DNA of 64,000 nucleotides from contig CAZSLI010000005.1 of assembly GCA_964607705.1 (NCBI GenBank), positions 1-64,000 on the forward strand. The letters are read 5' to 3'. The notes beneath the pieces are model-generated. The model saw only the letters and a list, made by a program, of their open reading frames with translations. It did no database searches and was not told where the DNA came from. The position numbers and the translations under genes are program-made. Source of the stretch: CAZSLI01 sp964607705 (lineage in GTDB: Bacteria; Actinomycetota; Coriobacteriia; Anaerosomatales; PHET01). Below, one piece after another: positions 51,974 to 60,679 of this stretch; position 1 is the stretch's first letter; every line of letters starts with the position of its first letter.

Positions 51974-52708
51974 TCAGGCCACAAGCGGGGCGAGCCCCTG
52001 AACGATCGTGACGGCACCGAGCGAGACGACCGCGAGGCCCATGACCGGGACGAGCCACCCCCGAGCCCGCGTGCCGAGGATCCCGCTCGCGGCCCCGAAG
52101 CCCGCAAGCGCGGGCACTGTCCCGAGACCGAACGCGAGCATGATGAATGCGCCCGGACCCGGTCCCCCCGAGGCAAGTGCGGCCAGTTCGACCGGCAGGA
52201 GCGGGCCGCACGGCAACAGGCCCATCATCATGCCGAGCGGCAGCCCGTTCCGTCCGCCTCTCGCCACGAGGGCAGCCACCATCCTCGAGAATCGTCCGCG
52301 GGTGAGCGCTCCTGTGGCCTCAGGCAGTTGAGCCGCCTTTCCCGCGGCCCATCGCGCCAACAGCCAGATACCAAGAGCGACCGTCGCGAGCCCCGCCGCC
52401 AGCTTGAGGTACTGCGTGATCGCCGCCGGCGAGAACGGGCCTTCCAGCGCGGAGAGCGCACCCGCTCCACCAAGCGCGCCGAGCAGTGCGCCGATGAGCG
52501 CATACGTGAGCAGCCGGCCGACGTGGTATGTCAGCTGGAAGCGGGCCGCCTCGCTCGCGCTTCTGCCGCCGGCGCCGAGTCCGAGCGACGCGCCTCCCAC
52601 GAAGGGCCCGCACATCGCGAGGCAGTGGCCGAAACCGCCCGTGAGCCCGAGGGCGAACGCTGCCCAAAGCGACAGCGCGCCCAGCTGCGTGGCGCCGTGT
52701 CCGTGCAC
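51974..52708 (-). CDS. TauE/SafE-like / DsbD-type membrane protein in cbb3 locus
   Basis: A 244-residue protein with about six or seven helices. CLAMCGPFVGG (CxxxC) and LLPCGPLLPVELA are the conserved metal or thiol motifs of the CcoH/DsbD_2-TauE family found in cbb3 assembly loci. GTG start at 52708 with AGGTGG a few nt upstream; an earlier frame exists but overlaps the next gene. It sits between the small CcoQ-like gene and CcoI, so a role in oxidase copper or haem maturation is likely. Confidence 0.82.
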   Translation of the reverse strand: MHGHGATQLGALSLWAAFALGLTGGFGHCLAMCGPFVGGASLGLGAGGRSASEAARFQLTYHVGRLLTYALIGALLGALGGAGALSALEGPFSPAAITQYLKLAAGLATVALGIWLLARWAAGKAAQLPEATGALTRGRFSRMVAALVARGGRNGLPLGMMMGLLPCGPLLPVELAALASGGPGPGAFIMLAFGLGTVPALAGFGAASGILGTRARGWLVPVMGLAVVSLGAVTIVQGLAPLVA

Positions 52709-52719
52709 GCCTAGGCCAC

Positions 52720-53007
52720 CTAGCTGCTTCGCACGATGAATTCGGCGATGTAGCCGATCGTCCAGCCGATGAACACGACGATGAGCGCCTTGAGGAAGAT
52801 CGTCGGACCACCATGCGCCTCGGCCAGACCTTCGGGATATTCCTCGACGATCCCGATGGGGGTGGGCTTCACATCCGTTTCTGGAATGCGGTTCTCGGTA
52901 GCCTTGCGGTACCACGCGTTCGAGACCACGAGCCAGATGGTGATGATGATGATCGCACCGACACCGAGGCCCCACAGTATCGCGCTGACCTGCTGCTCTA
53001 CAGGCAC
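52720..53007 (-). CDS. Small cbb3-locus membrane protein (CcoQ/CcoH-like)
   Basis: A 95-residue protein with two helices (about 11-29 and 71-91) joined by a Pro-rich hydrophilic loop. GTG start at 53007 with AGGAGG 6 nt upstream. Its place between CcoS and the TauE/SafE gene suggests a small oxidase or assembly subunit; the sequence alone does not say which. Confidence 0.75.
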   Translation of the reverse strand: MPVEQQVSAILWGLGVGAIIIITIWLVVSNAWYRKATENRIPETDVKPTPIGIVEEYPEGLAEAHGGPTIFLKALIVVFIGWTIGYIAEFIVRSS

Positions 53008-53016
53008 GATGCCCTC

Positions 53017-53160
53017 CTAGTCCTCGATCTCGAGTACGAATCCGGCGTGCGCGTCCAAGTCCCGCCACTGGCCCGCAGCGACCGACCAGGCGAGCGCGAA
53101 CGCGGTCCCGATCCAGAATATGGCGATGGTCGAGACGATCATATACACGGCGAGAGCCAT
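53017..53160 (-). CDS. ccoS: CcoS cbb3 maturation protein
   Basis: A 47-residue protein: one helix (YMIVSTIAIFWIGTAFALAW) followed by SVAAGQWRDLDAHAGFVLE, matching the WavrsGQFDDLE-type CcoS signature. It is needed for cofactor insertion into cbb3 oxidase. The start overlaps the stop of the cytochrome gene by 1 nt. It is short enough to be missed by default gene calling. Confidence 0.88.
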   Translation of the reverse strand: MALAVYMIVSTIAIFWIGTAFALAWSVAAGQWRDLDAHAGFVLEIED

Positions 53161-55040
53161 CAGGGGGTCGCCTCCTCTTTTGCGCCTACGAGCTGACGTC
53201 CGTAGAACACGACTTCCCACTTCTGCTGCTCGGTGAGGATGTAGCGCCATGCGGGCATCGCCGTAGGGTGGGTGTTGTTGTCGCCGACGACTCCGCGGTC
53301 GACACGCCAGTACCACCAGCCGGCGTCAGACGTGAATGCGGGGTCCTCGGTGAGGTTCGCGGGGGTCGGCTTCAGCGGCGCGCCGTACTTGCCGTCGCCC
53401 TGGCCCTTGGGCCCGTGGCACTCGAGGCACAGCCGCTCGTACGTCGCCTTGCCTCGAGCGATGGCGTCAGGTGCGGGCTCGAAGGGGGCGGGGTCGAGCG
53501 CTTGGTACTCGACCGGCGGCTCGTCGCTGACCTCTTTGGGCTCGCTCGGCTCAAGGAACGTCGCCTTCACGTAGGCGATCGCGTCCCAGCGCTCTTCCTC
53601 GGAGAGGAGCAGGCGCCAGATCGGCATGCCGGTGTTCTTCACACCTTCGCTCACGCGCCAGAACCAGTCGGCGTCCGAGAGCTCTTCCTTCATCGCCGGG
53701 TCGGTGAAGTTCACGGGAACCGGGCGCAGGAACTCGCCGTCGGGACCCTCGCCTTGGCCAGCGTCGCCGTGGCACATCCAACAGCGCTTGAGGTACACGG
53801 TGCGGCCGCGCATGACGCTGGCATCCTCGGGCATCTTGAGGATGGTCTTCATGCGCTCAGGCATGTCGGGATCGACCGGCTCGGCGTTCTCGGCAGGCAG
53901 CGAGAGTACGTGCCGCACGTAGTTGGCCACGTACCACAGCTGTGTCTCGTTGAACCAGGTGTGCCACTGCGGCATCGCGCGAAGCGGCAACGACTCGCTC
54001 ACGCGCCAGAACCAGTCGCCATCCTTCCACGGGCTGTAGAGCTCGGGGTCGTGGAAGTCAGGCGGCGCGGGCATGAGGCCGGCGGCATCGACGCCGTCGC
54101 CACGACCCGCGTAACCGTGGCAGAACTGGCAGTTCGCGACGAAGATCGCCTTCCCGATGTCGAGCGTGTCGGGATCGACCTCGACGGGGTTCTGCTTGTC
54201 GAACTTGGCCGGGAGGTCGCCCTCATCGGCGAGGTGCGGCGCCATGTCCATGAACGCCTTCTGCACGAACAGCGCGACGTACCAACGCTCGTCCTCCGAG
54301 AGGGACTGCTTCCAGCGCGGCATCACGGTGCCGGGAACGCCCTCGGAGATGCGCCAGAAGTCGAACGACGCCGGCAGATTCTTGAAGCGGTCCTGACGCA
54401 GATCCGCCGGTCGGGCGTTGTTGATCATCGCGTAGGGGCCGTCGCCCTTGCCGGCGCAGCCGTGGCAGGTCAGGCAGTGGGTGGCGTAGATGTCACGGCC
54501 CTTGTCCCAGTTCTCCACGGTGACGGGGTAGGGCTGCTCCTTCGGCGCGTACTTGTCGGGAATCATGAGATTGGTGCTCGCGGTCTGCTTGTTACCGAGC
54601 GTGTTCAGGTAGGCGACGATCGATGCGAGCTGGCTGTCGGTCATGTATCTGAACTGCGGCATGATCGAGTCGGGCGTCAGCGAGCGCGGGTCCTTCAGGT
54701 GCTCGATCTCCCACGCGTCGCCGCGCTTGAGTCCGATGTTCGCGAGGTCGGGCCCGGTGCGCAGCGTGCCGAGCTGGTGCGGCTTGTCATAGTTGAAGTC
54801 GCCCGCCTCACTGGGCTCCGACGGTGTCAGGTCTTCAGGCCGCGTGAACTGGCTGTGGCAGTACATGCAGCCGTTCGCGACGTAGAGGTCTCGGCCTGCC
54901 TGCTCTGTCGCGGTGTAAGGGCGCACGTATAGCGTGTCCGCCGGCTTGAAGATGGCATAGGGGAGGAACACGACGAACGCGACGACTGAAAGGACGACGG
55001 CCAGGCCGCCGATGATGATGAGGCGCGGAGTCATCTTCAT
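53160..55040 (-). CDS. Pentaheme CcoO-type cytochrome c fusion
   Basis: A 626-residue exported cytochrome. An N-terminal anchor (about residues 6-31) is followed by five CxxCH sites: CMYCH (58-62), CLTCH (189-193), CQFCH (304-308), CWMCH (420-424) and CLECH (538-542). The first domain has the CcoO hallmarks LGTLRTGPDLANIG and DPRSLTPDSIMPQF; the other four are CcoP-like c domains. Canonical CcoO has one haem and CcoP two. AGGAGG precedes the ATG at 55040. It follows ccoN by 12 nt and stands where ccoO/ccoP should be; no separate ccoP is visible. Fusion of both subunits plus extra haems is likely. Confidence 0.9.
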   Translation of the reverse strand: MKMTPRLIIIGGLAVVLSVVAFVVFLPYAIFKPADTLYVRPYTATEQAGRDLYVANGCMYCHSQFTRPEDLTPSEPSEAGDFNYDKPHQLGTLRTGPDLANIGLKRGDAWEIEHLKDPRSLTPDSIMPQFRYMTDSQLASIVAYLNTLGNKQTASTNLMIPDKYAPKEQPYPVTVENWDKGRDIYATHCLTCHGCAGKGDGPYAMINNARPADLRQDRFKNLPASFDFWRISEGVPGTVMPRWKQSLSEDERWYVALFVQKAFMDMAPHLADEGDLPAKFDKQNPVEVDPDTLDIGKAIFVANCQFCHGYAGRGDGVDAAGLMPAPPDFHDPELYSPWKDGDWFWRVSESLPLRAMPQWHTWFNETQLWYVANYVRHVLSLPAENAEPVDPDMPERMKTILKMPEDASVMRGRTVYLKRCWMCHGDAGQGEGPDGEFLRPVPVNFTDPAMKEELSDADWFWRVSEGVKNTGMPIWRLLLSEEERWDAIAYVKATFLEPSEPKEVSDEPPVEYQALDPAPFEPAPDAIARGKATYERLCLECHGPKGQGDGKYGAPLKPTPANLTEDPAFTSDAGWWYWRVDRGVVGDNNTHPTAMPAWRYILTEQQKWEVVFYGRQLVGAKEEATP

Positions 55041-55052
55041 GGCTTCGTCCTC

Positions 55053-56453
55053 CTAAGCGACCGGCGCAGCGGCGGCTGCGGCGTCGGCCTCGTGGGCGGC
55101 TATCTCGTTCTTGGATTGTTCGCCTCTTAGTGTTCGCAGCATGTTGTAGGCGAACAGGTACTGGGCGACGATGATCGCCGCGCCGGACGCAGCGCGACCG
55201 ATGAGCAGCGGATGGATGCCCGGGAGGATCTGTATCACCGGCAGCCCGCGTGAGAAGCCGGAAGCCTGCGCGAGTCCGGCGGCGGTCAGAACGAGGAAGA
55301 ACGCCCAGAATCCGATGAACGTCATCCACCAGTGGACCCAGGCGAGCCGCTCACTGTAGAGGTAGCAGCCGCAGATCCTCGGCACGATGTAGTAGAGCAG
55401 GCCCATCATCGTGAATGCGACGAACCCGAGCAGGGCGAGGTGCGCGTGCGCGACGGTCCAGTTCGTGAAGTGGATGTAGACGTTGAAGTGGCGCAACGCC
55501 TGCATCGATCCCTGGATGCTCACGAGCAGGTAGAACGCTGCGCCTGTCACCACGAAGCGCAGGGGGATCGAGTAGTAGAGCGCTCTCCACGACCCGCGGA
55601 GGGTCATGAAGATGTTGATGATGAACGCCGAGACCGGTATCAGCAGGCCAACCGAACAGATGACCGAGGTCGTCTTCAGCCATTCAGGCACAGGAGACTG
55701 CAGGATGTGGTGGGTGCCGACGCCGGTATAGAAGAAGGCAAGCATCCAGAAAGCGATGAGTGCCAACGTGTAGCCGTAGAGGGGCTGCTTCACCTCCTTC
55801 GGCACGATGTAGTAGATCAGTGCGACGGTGCCGGTGGTGAACCACAGGCCAAGCACGTTGTGGCCGTAGAACCAGCCCCAGATCGCGTCATTGAGCCCGG
55901 TCAGGGCACCGGCCGGCGGTGCCCAGATGACGTTGCCGATGGCATACACGATCGGGAACCACAGCAGGGTGCCCATGATGTACCAGAGGCTCACGTAGAG
56001 GTGATCGACTGTCCGAGACATGATCGTCCTGAACAGGTTGTATCCGGTGAGGATCAACAGGAGCATGATGCCGATGTCGATGGGCCACGCCAGCTCCGCG
56101 TACTCGCGCGCTTGCGTGTAGCCGAGGACCAGCCCGATCAGTCCAGCGCCCAGAGCGATATTCCAGGCCCAGCCGACGATCAGGCCCAGCCGCTCCGAGT
56201 GGATCGGCGACTTTGTGAGGCGCGGCACGATGAAGTACCAGCCGGCCATCATCGCCATGGACAGCCACCCGAAGGCGAGTCCATTGACATGAGCTTGGCG
56301 GATCCTCGGGAACACCAGCCACGGGATTCCTCCGAGAAAGTCCGGAGCGACGAATTCGAGCGCTTGGATCAGTCCGAGTGTGATTGCGATGAGCAGCCAC
56401 ACGAGTGCCGAGACCGCCATGAGCTTGGCGGTCGAGTCCCTGTTCTCTTGCAT
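55053..56453 (-). CDS. ccoN: cbb3-type cytochrome c oxidase subunit I
   Basis: A 466-residue, about twelve-helix haem-copper oxidase subunit. RQAHVNGLAFGW (low-spin haem His), GHNVLGLWFTTG, with its His for CuB and the adjacent YYIV segment, GTHHI, and WTVAHAHLALLG (haem ligands) are all visible. It lacks the N-terminal extension of some CcoN. It reduces O2 at low concentration. First gene of the locus; the following genes are the pentaheme CcoO fusion, CcoS, a small subunit, TauE/SafE and CcoI. Confidence 0.95.
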   Translation of the reverse strand: MQENRDSTAKLMAVSALVWLLIAITLGLIQALEFVAPDFLGGIPWLVFPRIRQAHVNGLAFGWLSMAMMAGWYFIVPRLTKSPIHSERLGLIVGWAWNIALGAGLIGLVLGYTQAREYAELAWPIDIGIMLLLILTGYNLFRTIMSRTVDHLYVSLWYIMGTLLWFPIVYAIGNVIWAPPAGALTGLNDAIWGWFYGHNVLGLWFTTGTVALIYYIVPKEVKQPLYGYTLALIAFWMLAFFYTGVGTHHILQSPVPEWLKTTSVICSVGLLIPVSAFIINIFMTLRGSWRALYYSIPLRFVVTGAAFYLLVSIQGSMQALRHFNVYIHFTNWTVAHAHLALLGFVAFTMMGLLYYIVPRICGCYLYSERLAWVHWWMTFIGFWAFFLVLTAAGLAQASGFSRGLPVIQILPGIHPLLIGRAASGAAIIVAQYLFAYNMLRTLRGEQSKNEIAAHEADAAAAAAPVA

Positions 56454-56567
56454 GCGTTCCCCCTGCTGACGCGCGACGGCACAGACCCCTGCTGGCAGTA
56501 TTCCCCATTACACGCCCATGCGCAGTAGAACGGTCAGTACGGAATCGGTGCGGGGTAGTAACGGTGC

Positions 56568-57206
56568 ATGTTCACGGACCGCACACAGGCTGGCGACCGG
56601 CTGGCTGACGCACTCGCCCAATACGACGGGGTCGAGCACACGATCGTGCTCGGAATTCCGCGTGGAGGCGTCGTCGTCGCGCACCGTGTGGCCCGCGGGT
56701 TGGGGCTGCCGCTTGACGTCGCAGTCGCCGCGAAAGTCGGCGCGCCCGGGAACCCGGAATACGCGATCGGCGCCGTGGCCCAGGACGGCGAAGTGACCGT
56801 GAACCCGACCGCCGGTTTCAGCGCCGAGGACGTGAAGCGCTACTCCTCGGCGGCGCGCGCGAAGGTGGAGCGCTACGCCTCTCAGCTTCGGGGCGACCGA
56901 CCGCCGCTCGACGTACGGGGGATGACGGTCTTGCTGGTCGACGACGGCCTCGCGACGGGACTGACGGCGCGCGCCGCCGTGGCTTGGCTCAAGCGCCAGC
57001 GGGCCGCGCGCGTGGTGGTCGCGGTGCCTGTGGCGTCGGCTTCGGCTGTCGAGGACCTCGAGCGAGAAGCAGGCGAGGTTGTCGCCCTGAGCATCCCCAC
57101 CGGCTTCTATGCCGTGGGGCAGTTCTACGAAAGCTTCGGGCAGACGGAGGACGAAGAGGTCGAGCGGCTCCTTGAAGACTCGCGCACACGGGAGGTTGCC
57201 AGATGA
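56568..57206 (+). CDS. Phosphoribosyltransferase-domain protein
   Basis: A 212-residue PRTase-fold protein. VLGIPRGGVVVA is the first loop and VLLVDDGLATGLTARAAVAWLK the PRPP-binding signature (VDDGLATG). It resembles the free-standing PRTase of unknown substrate common in actinobacteria and alphaproteobacteria. Divergent from ccoN. Its stop overlaps the next start (ATGA). Confidence 0.87.
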   Translation: MFTDRTQAGDRLADALAQYDGVEHTIVLGIPRGGVVVAHRVARGLGLPLDVAVAAKVGAPGNPEYAIGAVAQDGEVTVNPTAGFSAEDVKRYSSAARAKVERYASQLRGDRPPLDVRGMTVLLVDDGLATGLTARAAVAWLKRQRAARVVVAVPVASASAVEDLEREAGEVVALSIPTGFYAVGQFYESFGQTEDEEVERLLEDSRTREVAR

Positions 57207-57625
57207 TGCCGTTAGATGCGAACGCGACTATTGGGGACGTCCTAGAGGACGACCCAGAGCTATCCACCTTCAACAACTTCGTTCGGCGTACCGGGTTCAT
57301 AGCGCAACTCGACGAGCCGGGCGAGTGGACCGTCTTCGCGCCCACGAACGACGCCTTCGACGCGCTGCCCCCGGGCACCCTCGGCGCACTGAGTCAGGAC
57401 GGAACGGAGATGCGCCGCGTCGTCTCGTTCCACATCGCCCCCGGGATCTATGCCGCCGAGGGGATCGCGCAGCGGTCGAGCGTGCCCACGCTCTATGGCC
57501 GCGACATCCTCGTGGTCGTGGCCGATGAAGGCATGGCCATCGGCGGCTCGAGCCCCGAGGAAGTCGACATCCAGGCAAGCAACGGGTTCATCCACAAGAT
57601 GGCGCAGGTGATGTTCCCGGACTAG
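57203..57625 (+). CDS. Fasciclin-domain protein without export signal
   Basis: A 140-residue single FAS1 domain: WTVFAPTNDAFDALP near residue 42 and NGFIHKMAQVMFP at the end are the H1 and H2 motifs. Unlike most bacterial FAS1 proteins it has no signal peptide or lipobox; it begins MMPLDANATIGDVLE. ATG 57203 overlaps the PRTase stop, and 57206 is an equal alternative. Coupling to a cytosolic PRTase agrees with a cytosolic location. Function unknown. Confidence 0.9.
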   Translation: MMPLDANATIGDVLEDDPELSTFNNFVRRTGFIAQLDEPGEWTVFAPTNDAFDALPPGTLGALSQDGTEMRRVVSFHIAPGIYAAEGIAQRSSVPTLYGRDILVVVADEGMAIGGSSPEEVDIQASNGFIHKMAQVMFPD

Positions 57626-57710
57626 CGGGATCGTCGGCGTAGAATGGGCGACTGCGAGGCGGCCGTCCGCTCCGCGCCACCCTCCGACCGCCGCTGCCGA
57701 GGACCCTGCC

Positions 57711-58286
57711 ATGCACCATGACCGATGGGTCGCCATCGACTTCGAGACCGCCACCAATGAGGCGAACAGTGCCTGCGCGCTCGGCGTCGCGGTGATTGAG
57801 GGGCTCGAGATCATCGAGACCCGGTCCTGGCTCATTCAGCCGCCCGCCAACGAGTACTTCTGGGCCTGCACCAACGTCCACGGAATAACCGCCGAGGACA
57901 CGGCGCAGTCGCCGGAGTTCGACGAACTGTGGCCCGAGTTCGAGCCCTATCTCTCTGCCGGTCAACTCTTGGCGCACAACGCACCATTCGACACCCGGGT
58001 ACTCGGCGCGCTCTTGCACCGGCATGACCTTGAACTGCCGATGACGCGGGTCGCCTGTACGGTCCGACTCGCCCGAAAGGCGTTCCCTGTGCTGCCGAAC
58101 CACAAGCTCAACACGGTGTGTGATGCCTGCGGCATCAGACTGCAGCACCACGATGCGGGCAGCGACGCGCTCGCATGTGCGCTCGTCGCGATCGCGTGCG
58201 CGAACCACGCCGGGACCGGCTCGGTGAGCGAGGCGATCGAAGGGCTCGGGGTTCGCGTGACGGCGTTCGGTGGAGGACAAGGGTAG
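57711..58286 (+). CDS. DnaQ-like 3'-5' exonuclease
   Basis: A 191-residue DEDDh exonuclease: VAIDFETAT (Asp, Glu), LLAHNAPFDTRVL (Asp) and HHDAGSDALA (His, Asp). Stand-alone proteins of this kind proofread or trim single-stranded ends. A -10-like TAGAAT lies at 57640-57645. It converges with the arsenic-locus phosphoesterase. Confidence 0.9.
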   Translation: MHHDRWVAIDFETATNEANSACALGVAVIEGLEIIETRSWLIQPPANEYFWACTNVHGITAEDTAQSPEFDELWPEFEPYLSAGQLLAHNAPFDTRVLGALLHRHDLELPMTRVACTVRLARKAFPVLPNHKLNTVCDACGIRLQHHDAGSDALACALVAIACANHAGTGSVSEAIEGLGVRVTAFGGGQG

Positions 58287-58348
58287 CGCCACCAGGCATA
58301 TGGGACAGGTCGGGACTGCCTTCGGAATGCCAATCCGGAGGTCAGCGA

Positions 58349-59086
58349 CTACACCGTCCGCAGAGCCTGGGCGAGCCGCCCGGGAAGTCCCTTCGAGAGC
58401 ATCGCTTTGACGACGCTGTCTACGTCGTATTCGACGCGATGAACCTGGTATCCAACATCGTGTTTGTTGCCGATGTGGAGTTCGATCCAGCACGCACGTG
58501 GGTCGCCGTCCTTCGGCTTGCCGACAGAACCGCTGCTGACGTAGTGCACGCTCCGACCGTCGCCAGTTGTCATCACACGGTGATACGGGATGTGAACATG
58601 GCCTACGCAGACGAGGTCGGCCCCCGCTTCATCCGCTAGACGAGCAAGCTGTCTATCGGGACGGTCGGCCAACAGGTACTCGTTGATCTTCCTCGGGCTT
58701 CCATGGGCAAGCACTACGCGCAGGCCGTTGATCTCCAGACGAAACTCGTCGGGTAGGGCCGCGAGCCAGTGGTGGTCGGCATCATCCAGCGCTGCATCGG
58801 TGAACGCGTAGGAAGCTGCACCGTCTTCTGCTGCCTCCGGGGTTGCGTAGTAGCAGCCGCACTCACCGCGTCGGTTGCCAACACCGTCGTCGTAGTTGCC
58901 CCTGATGGTCGGAATGCCGAGCGAGCGAATACGCTCGATCACCCGGGCGGGGTCGGGGCCGTAGCCGACAAGGTCGCCCAGACAGTAGACGGCCTCGATT
59001 CCGGAGTTGCTGATGTCATCGAGCACCGCATCGAGTGCAGGCAGGTTGCCGTGCACGTCCGAGAAGATCGCGAGACGCTTGACCAT
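58349..59086 (-). CDS. Calcineurin-like metallophosphoesterase (YfcE/MJ0936-like) in ars locus
   Basis: A 245-residue phosphoesterase: AIFSDVHGNLPAL, YCLGDLVGYG, IRGNYDD, LAHGSPRKINEYL and GHVHIPY carry the dinuclear metal ligands. An insertion with CGCYYATPEAAED follows the GNYDD motif. The ATG at 59086 is 1 nt after the Acr3 stop, so it is the third gene of the arsenic operon. Its role there is unknown. Confidence 0.9.
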   Translation of the reverse strand: MVKRLAIFSDVHGNLPALDAVLDDISNSGIEAVYCLGDLVGYGPDPARVIERIRSLGIPTIRGNYDDGVGNRRGECGCYYATPEAAEDGAASYAFTDAALDDADHHWLAALPDEFRLEINGLRVVLAHGSPRKINEYLLADRPDRQLARLADEAGADLVCVGHVHIPYHRVMTTGDGRSVHYVSSGSVGKPKDGDPRACWIELHIGNKHDVGYQVHRVEYDVDSVVKAMLSKGLPGRLAQALRTV

Positions 59087-59087
59087 G

Positions 59088-60242
59088 TCAGTCCTCCGAC
59101 AGCATCGTCGTAGCGGCGCACCCATCCTCGAGTCTCGAGACCGCTTCGTCCGCCTCGTCCATCAGGTCGGCCTCTATGGGCGCGATCTCGGTCGGGAAGT
59201 AGCGTGCCCGGAATGCGAGCGCGACATTCACGAGGCCGATGAGCACGGGTACTTCGACGAGCGGCCCGATGACCGCAGCGAACGCCTGCCCGCTGTTGAT
59301 GCCGAACACGGCCACGCACACGGCGATGGCGAGCTCGAAGTTGTTCGATGCCGCCGTGAACGACAATGTCGTCGTCTTGGCGTAGTTGAGTCGGATGGCC
59401 TTGGCCACGAAGAACGTCAGGAAGAACATGATCGCGAAGTAGGCGAGCATGGGCACGGCGACCTTCAACACGTCGAGCGGTAGCTGCAGGATGAGGTCAC
59501 CCTTGAGCGAGAACATCACGAAGATCGTGAACAGCAACGCGATCAACGTGACCTTGCTGACGGGAGGCACGAACTTCTCGTCGTACCAACACGCACCCTT
59601 CGCGCGCCGGAGGACGAGGCGGGTCACGAGCCCGGCTGCGAACGGCAGTCCCAAGTAGAGGGCGACGGTGCCGGCGATCTCAGTCATCGAGATGTCTACG
59701 ACCGCGCCTTGTAGCCCGAGTGCGGCCGGCAACACGGTCACGAACACGTACGCGTACACACTGAAGAAGAGCACTTGCATGACGCTGTTGACCGCAACCA
59801 GGCCAGCTGCAAACTCGGTGTCGCCTTTCGCAAGGCCGTTCCAGACGATCACCATCGCGATGCATGGTGCGATGCCGATAATGATGAGTCCGATCATGTA
59901 CTCCTCGAAGTTCGGGAAGACGGCGTTTGCCGCGACCGCGAGGACGAACATGCAGACCGGTGCCACGATCCAGTTCATGACCATCGCGAGCGAGAGCGCC
60001 TTCTTGTCGCTCATCGCGTCGGGCAGCTCCTCGAAGCGCACCTTCACGAAGGCCGGATACATCATCAGGATCAAGCCGATGGCGATGGGGATGTTTGTCG
60101 TTCCGACCGACAACTTGCCGATGGCATCAGGTATGGCCGGGATGAGCGCACCGGCAGCGACGCCGACTGCCATGGCGAGGAAGATCCAGAGCGTCAGATA
60201 GCGGTCGAGGAAGCTCAGACGCTTGGCCACGGACTCGGTCAT
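59088..60242 (-). CDS. acr3: Acr3-type arsenite efflux permease
   Basis: A 384-residue, ten-helix transporter of the bile-acid/arsenite family. The conserved APCIAMVIVWNGLAKGD holds the essential Cys, and FTAASNNFELAIA is the second family signature. It pumps As(III) out. The start ATG at 60242 overlaps the ArsR stop (ATGA), and expression is controlled by ArsR from the twin operators upstream. Confidence 0.96.
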   Translation of the reverse strand: MTESVAKRLSFLDRYLTLWIFLAMAVGVAAGALIPAIPDAIGKLSVGTTNIPIAIGLILMMYPAFVKVRFEELPDAMSDKKALSLAMVMNWIVAPVCMFVLAVAANAVFPNFEEYMIGLIIIGIAPCIAMVIVWNGLAKGDTEFAAGLVAVNSVMQVLFFSVYAYVFVTVLPAALGLQGAVVDISMTEIAGTVALYLGLPFAAGLVTRLVLRRAKGACWYDEKFVPPVSKVTLIALLFTIFVMFSLKGDLILQLPLDVLKVAVPMLAYFAIMFFLTFFVAKAIRLNYAKTTTLSFTAASNNFELAIAVCVAVFGINSGQAFAAVIGPLVEVPVLIGLVNVALAFRARYFPTEIAPIEADLMDEADEAVSRLEDGCAATTMLSED

Positions 60243-60604
60243 CGGCAGGTACCTCCGTTGCAGTTGGTGAGGTTGGTCAGGGCGTTCACAAGCCGTCCGA
60301 TCGCGTCGAGTCGAAGTCGGTAGTAGACCCACTGACCCCGCTTCTCGGAGGAGATGAGGTGAGCCTCGACCAACACCTTCATGTGATGGGAGACGGTAGG
60401 GGCGCCGAGGCCGAGTCTTTCAGAGAAGACGCAGGCGCAGACCTCGTCCGGCGAACAGCAGCGGTCGTCGCTTTCGCCCGCTCCGGTAGACAGCAGCGTG
60501 AGGATCTCCCGTCTGGGTTTGGCGGCCAGCGCCTTGAACATGAGGTCGGTCAACTCGTCTTCAGTCAGAACACGAGCCGCTTCCTGCGAACTAGTCCGTG
60601 CCAT
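60239..60604 (-). CDS. arsR: ArsR-family arsenic-responsive repressor
   Basis: A 121-residue winged-helix protein. The recognition region is APTVSHHMKVLVEAHL; CCSPDEVCAC before it gives several Cys for As(III) binding, as in one ArsR subgroup. Arsenite release from DNA should open both the arsR-acr3 operon and arsM. It is the first gene of the operon, divergent from arsM. Confidence 0.95.
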   Translation of the reverse strand: MARTSSQEAARVLTEDELTDLMFKALAAKPRREILTLLSTGAGESDDRCCSPDEVCACVFSERLGLGAPTVSHHMKVLVEAHLISSEKRGQWVYYRLRLDAIGRLVNALTNLTNCNGGTCR

Positions 60605-60618
60605 GCGGATTCGTCTCC

Positions 60619-60648
60619 TTGACAGTTCGATGAACGTCGAAATACTAT
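60619..60648 (+). promoter_or_regulatory. arsM promoter
   Basis: Perfect -35 TTGACA (60619-60624), 18-nt spacer and -10 TACTAT (60643-60648). Operator site 1 lies in the spacer. Confidence 0.72.
60626..60641. promoter_or_regulatory. ArsR operator site 1
   Basis: A perfect TTCGA-N6-TCGAA inverted repeat (spacer TGAACG), with ACAG just before it. It is identical in plan to site 2, 38 bp centre-to-centre. Confidence 0.75.
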
Positions 60649-60671
60649 CGCAAGCGGGTACAGTTCGACAA
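60642..60671 (-). promoter_or_regulatory. arsR-acr3 promoter
   Basis: On the minus strand, -35 TTGTCG (60666-60671), 18-nt spacer and -10 TAGTAT (60642-60647). Its -10 covers the same bases as the arsM -10, and its -35 overlaps operator site 2. Confidence 0.68.
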
Positions 60672-60679
60672 GCATCGAA
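60664..60679. promoter_or_regulatory. ArsR operator site 2
   Basis: A second TTCGA-N6-TCGAA repeat (spacer CAAGCA), again preceded by ACAG. It overlaps the -35 of the arsR promoter. Confidence 0.75.

Noticed and set aside
53268..54932. 554-codon open frame antisense to the pentaheme gene
   Set aside because: Opposite five CxxCH motifs; no recognisable domain and the frame is a codon-bias artefact.
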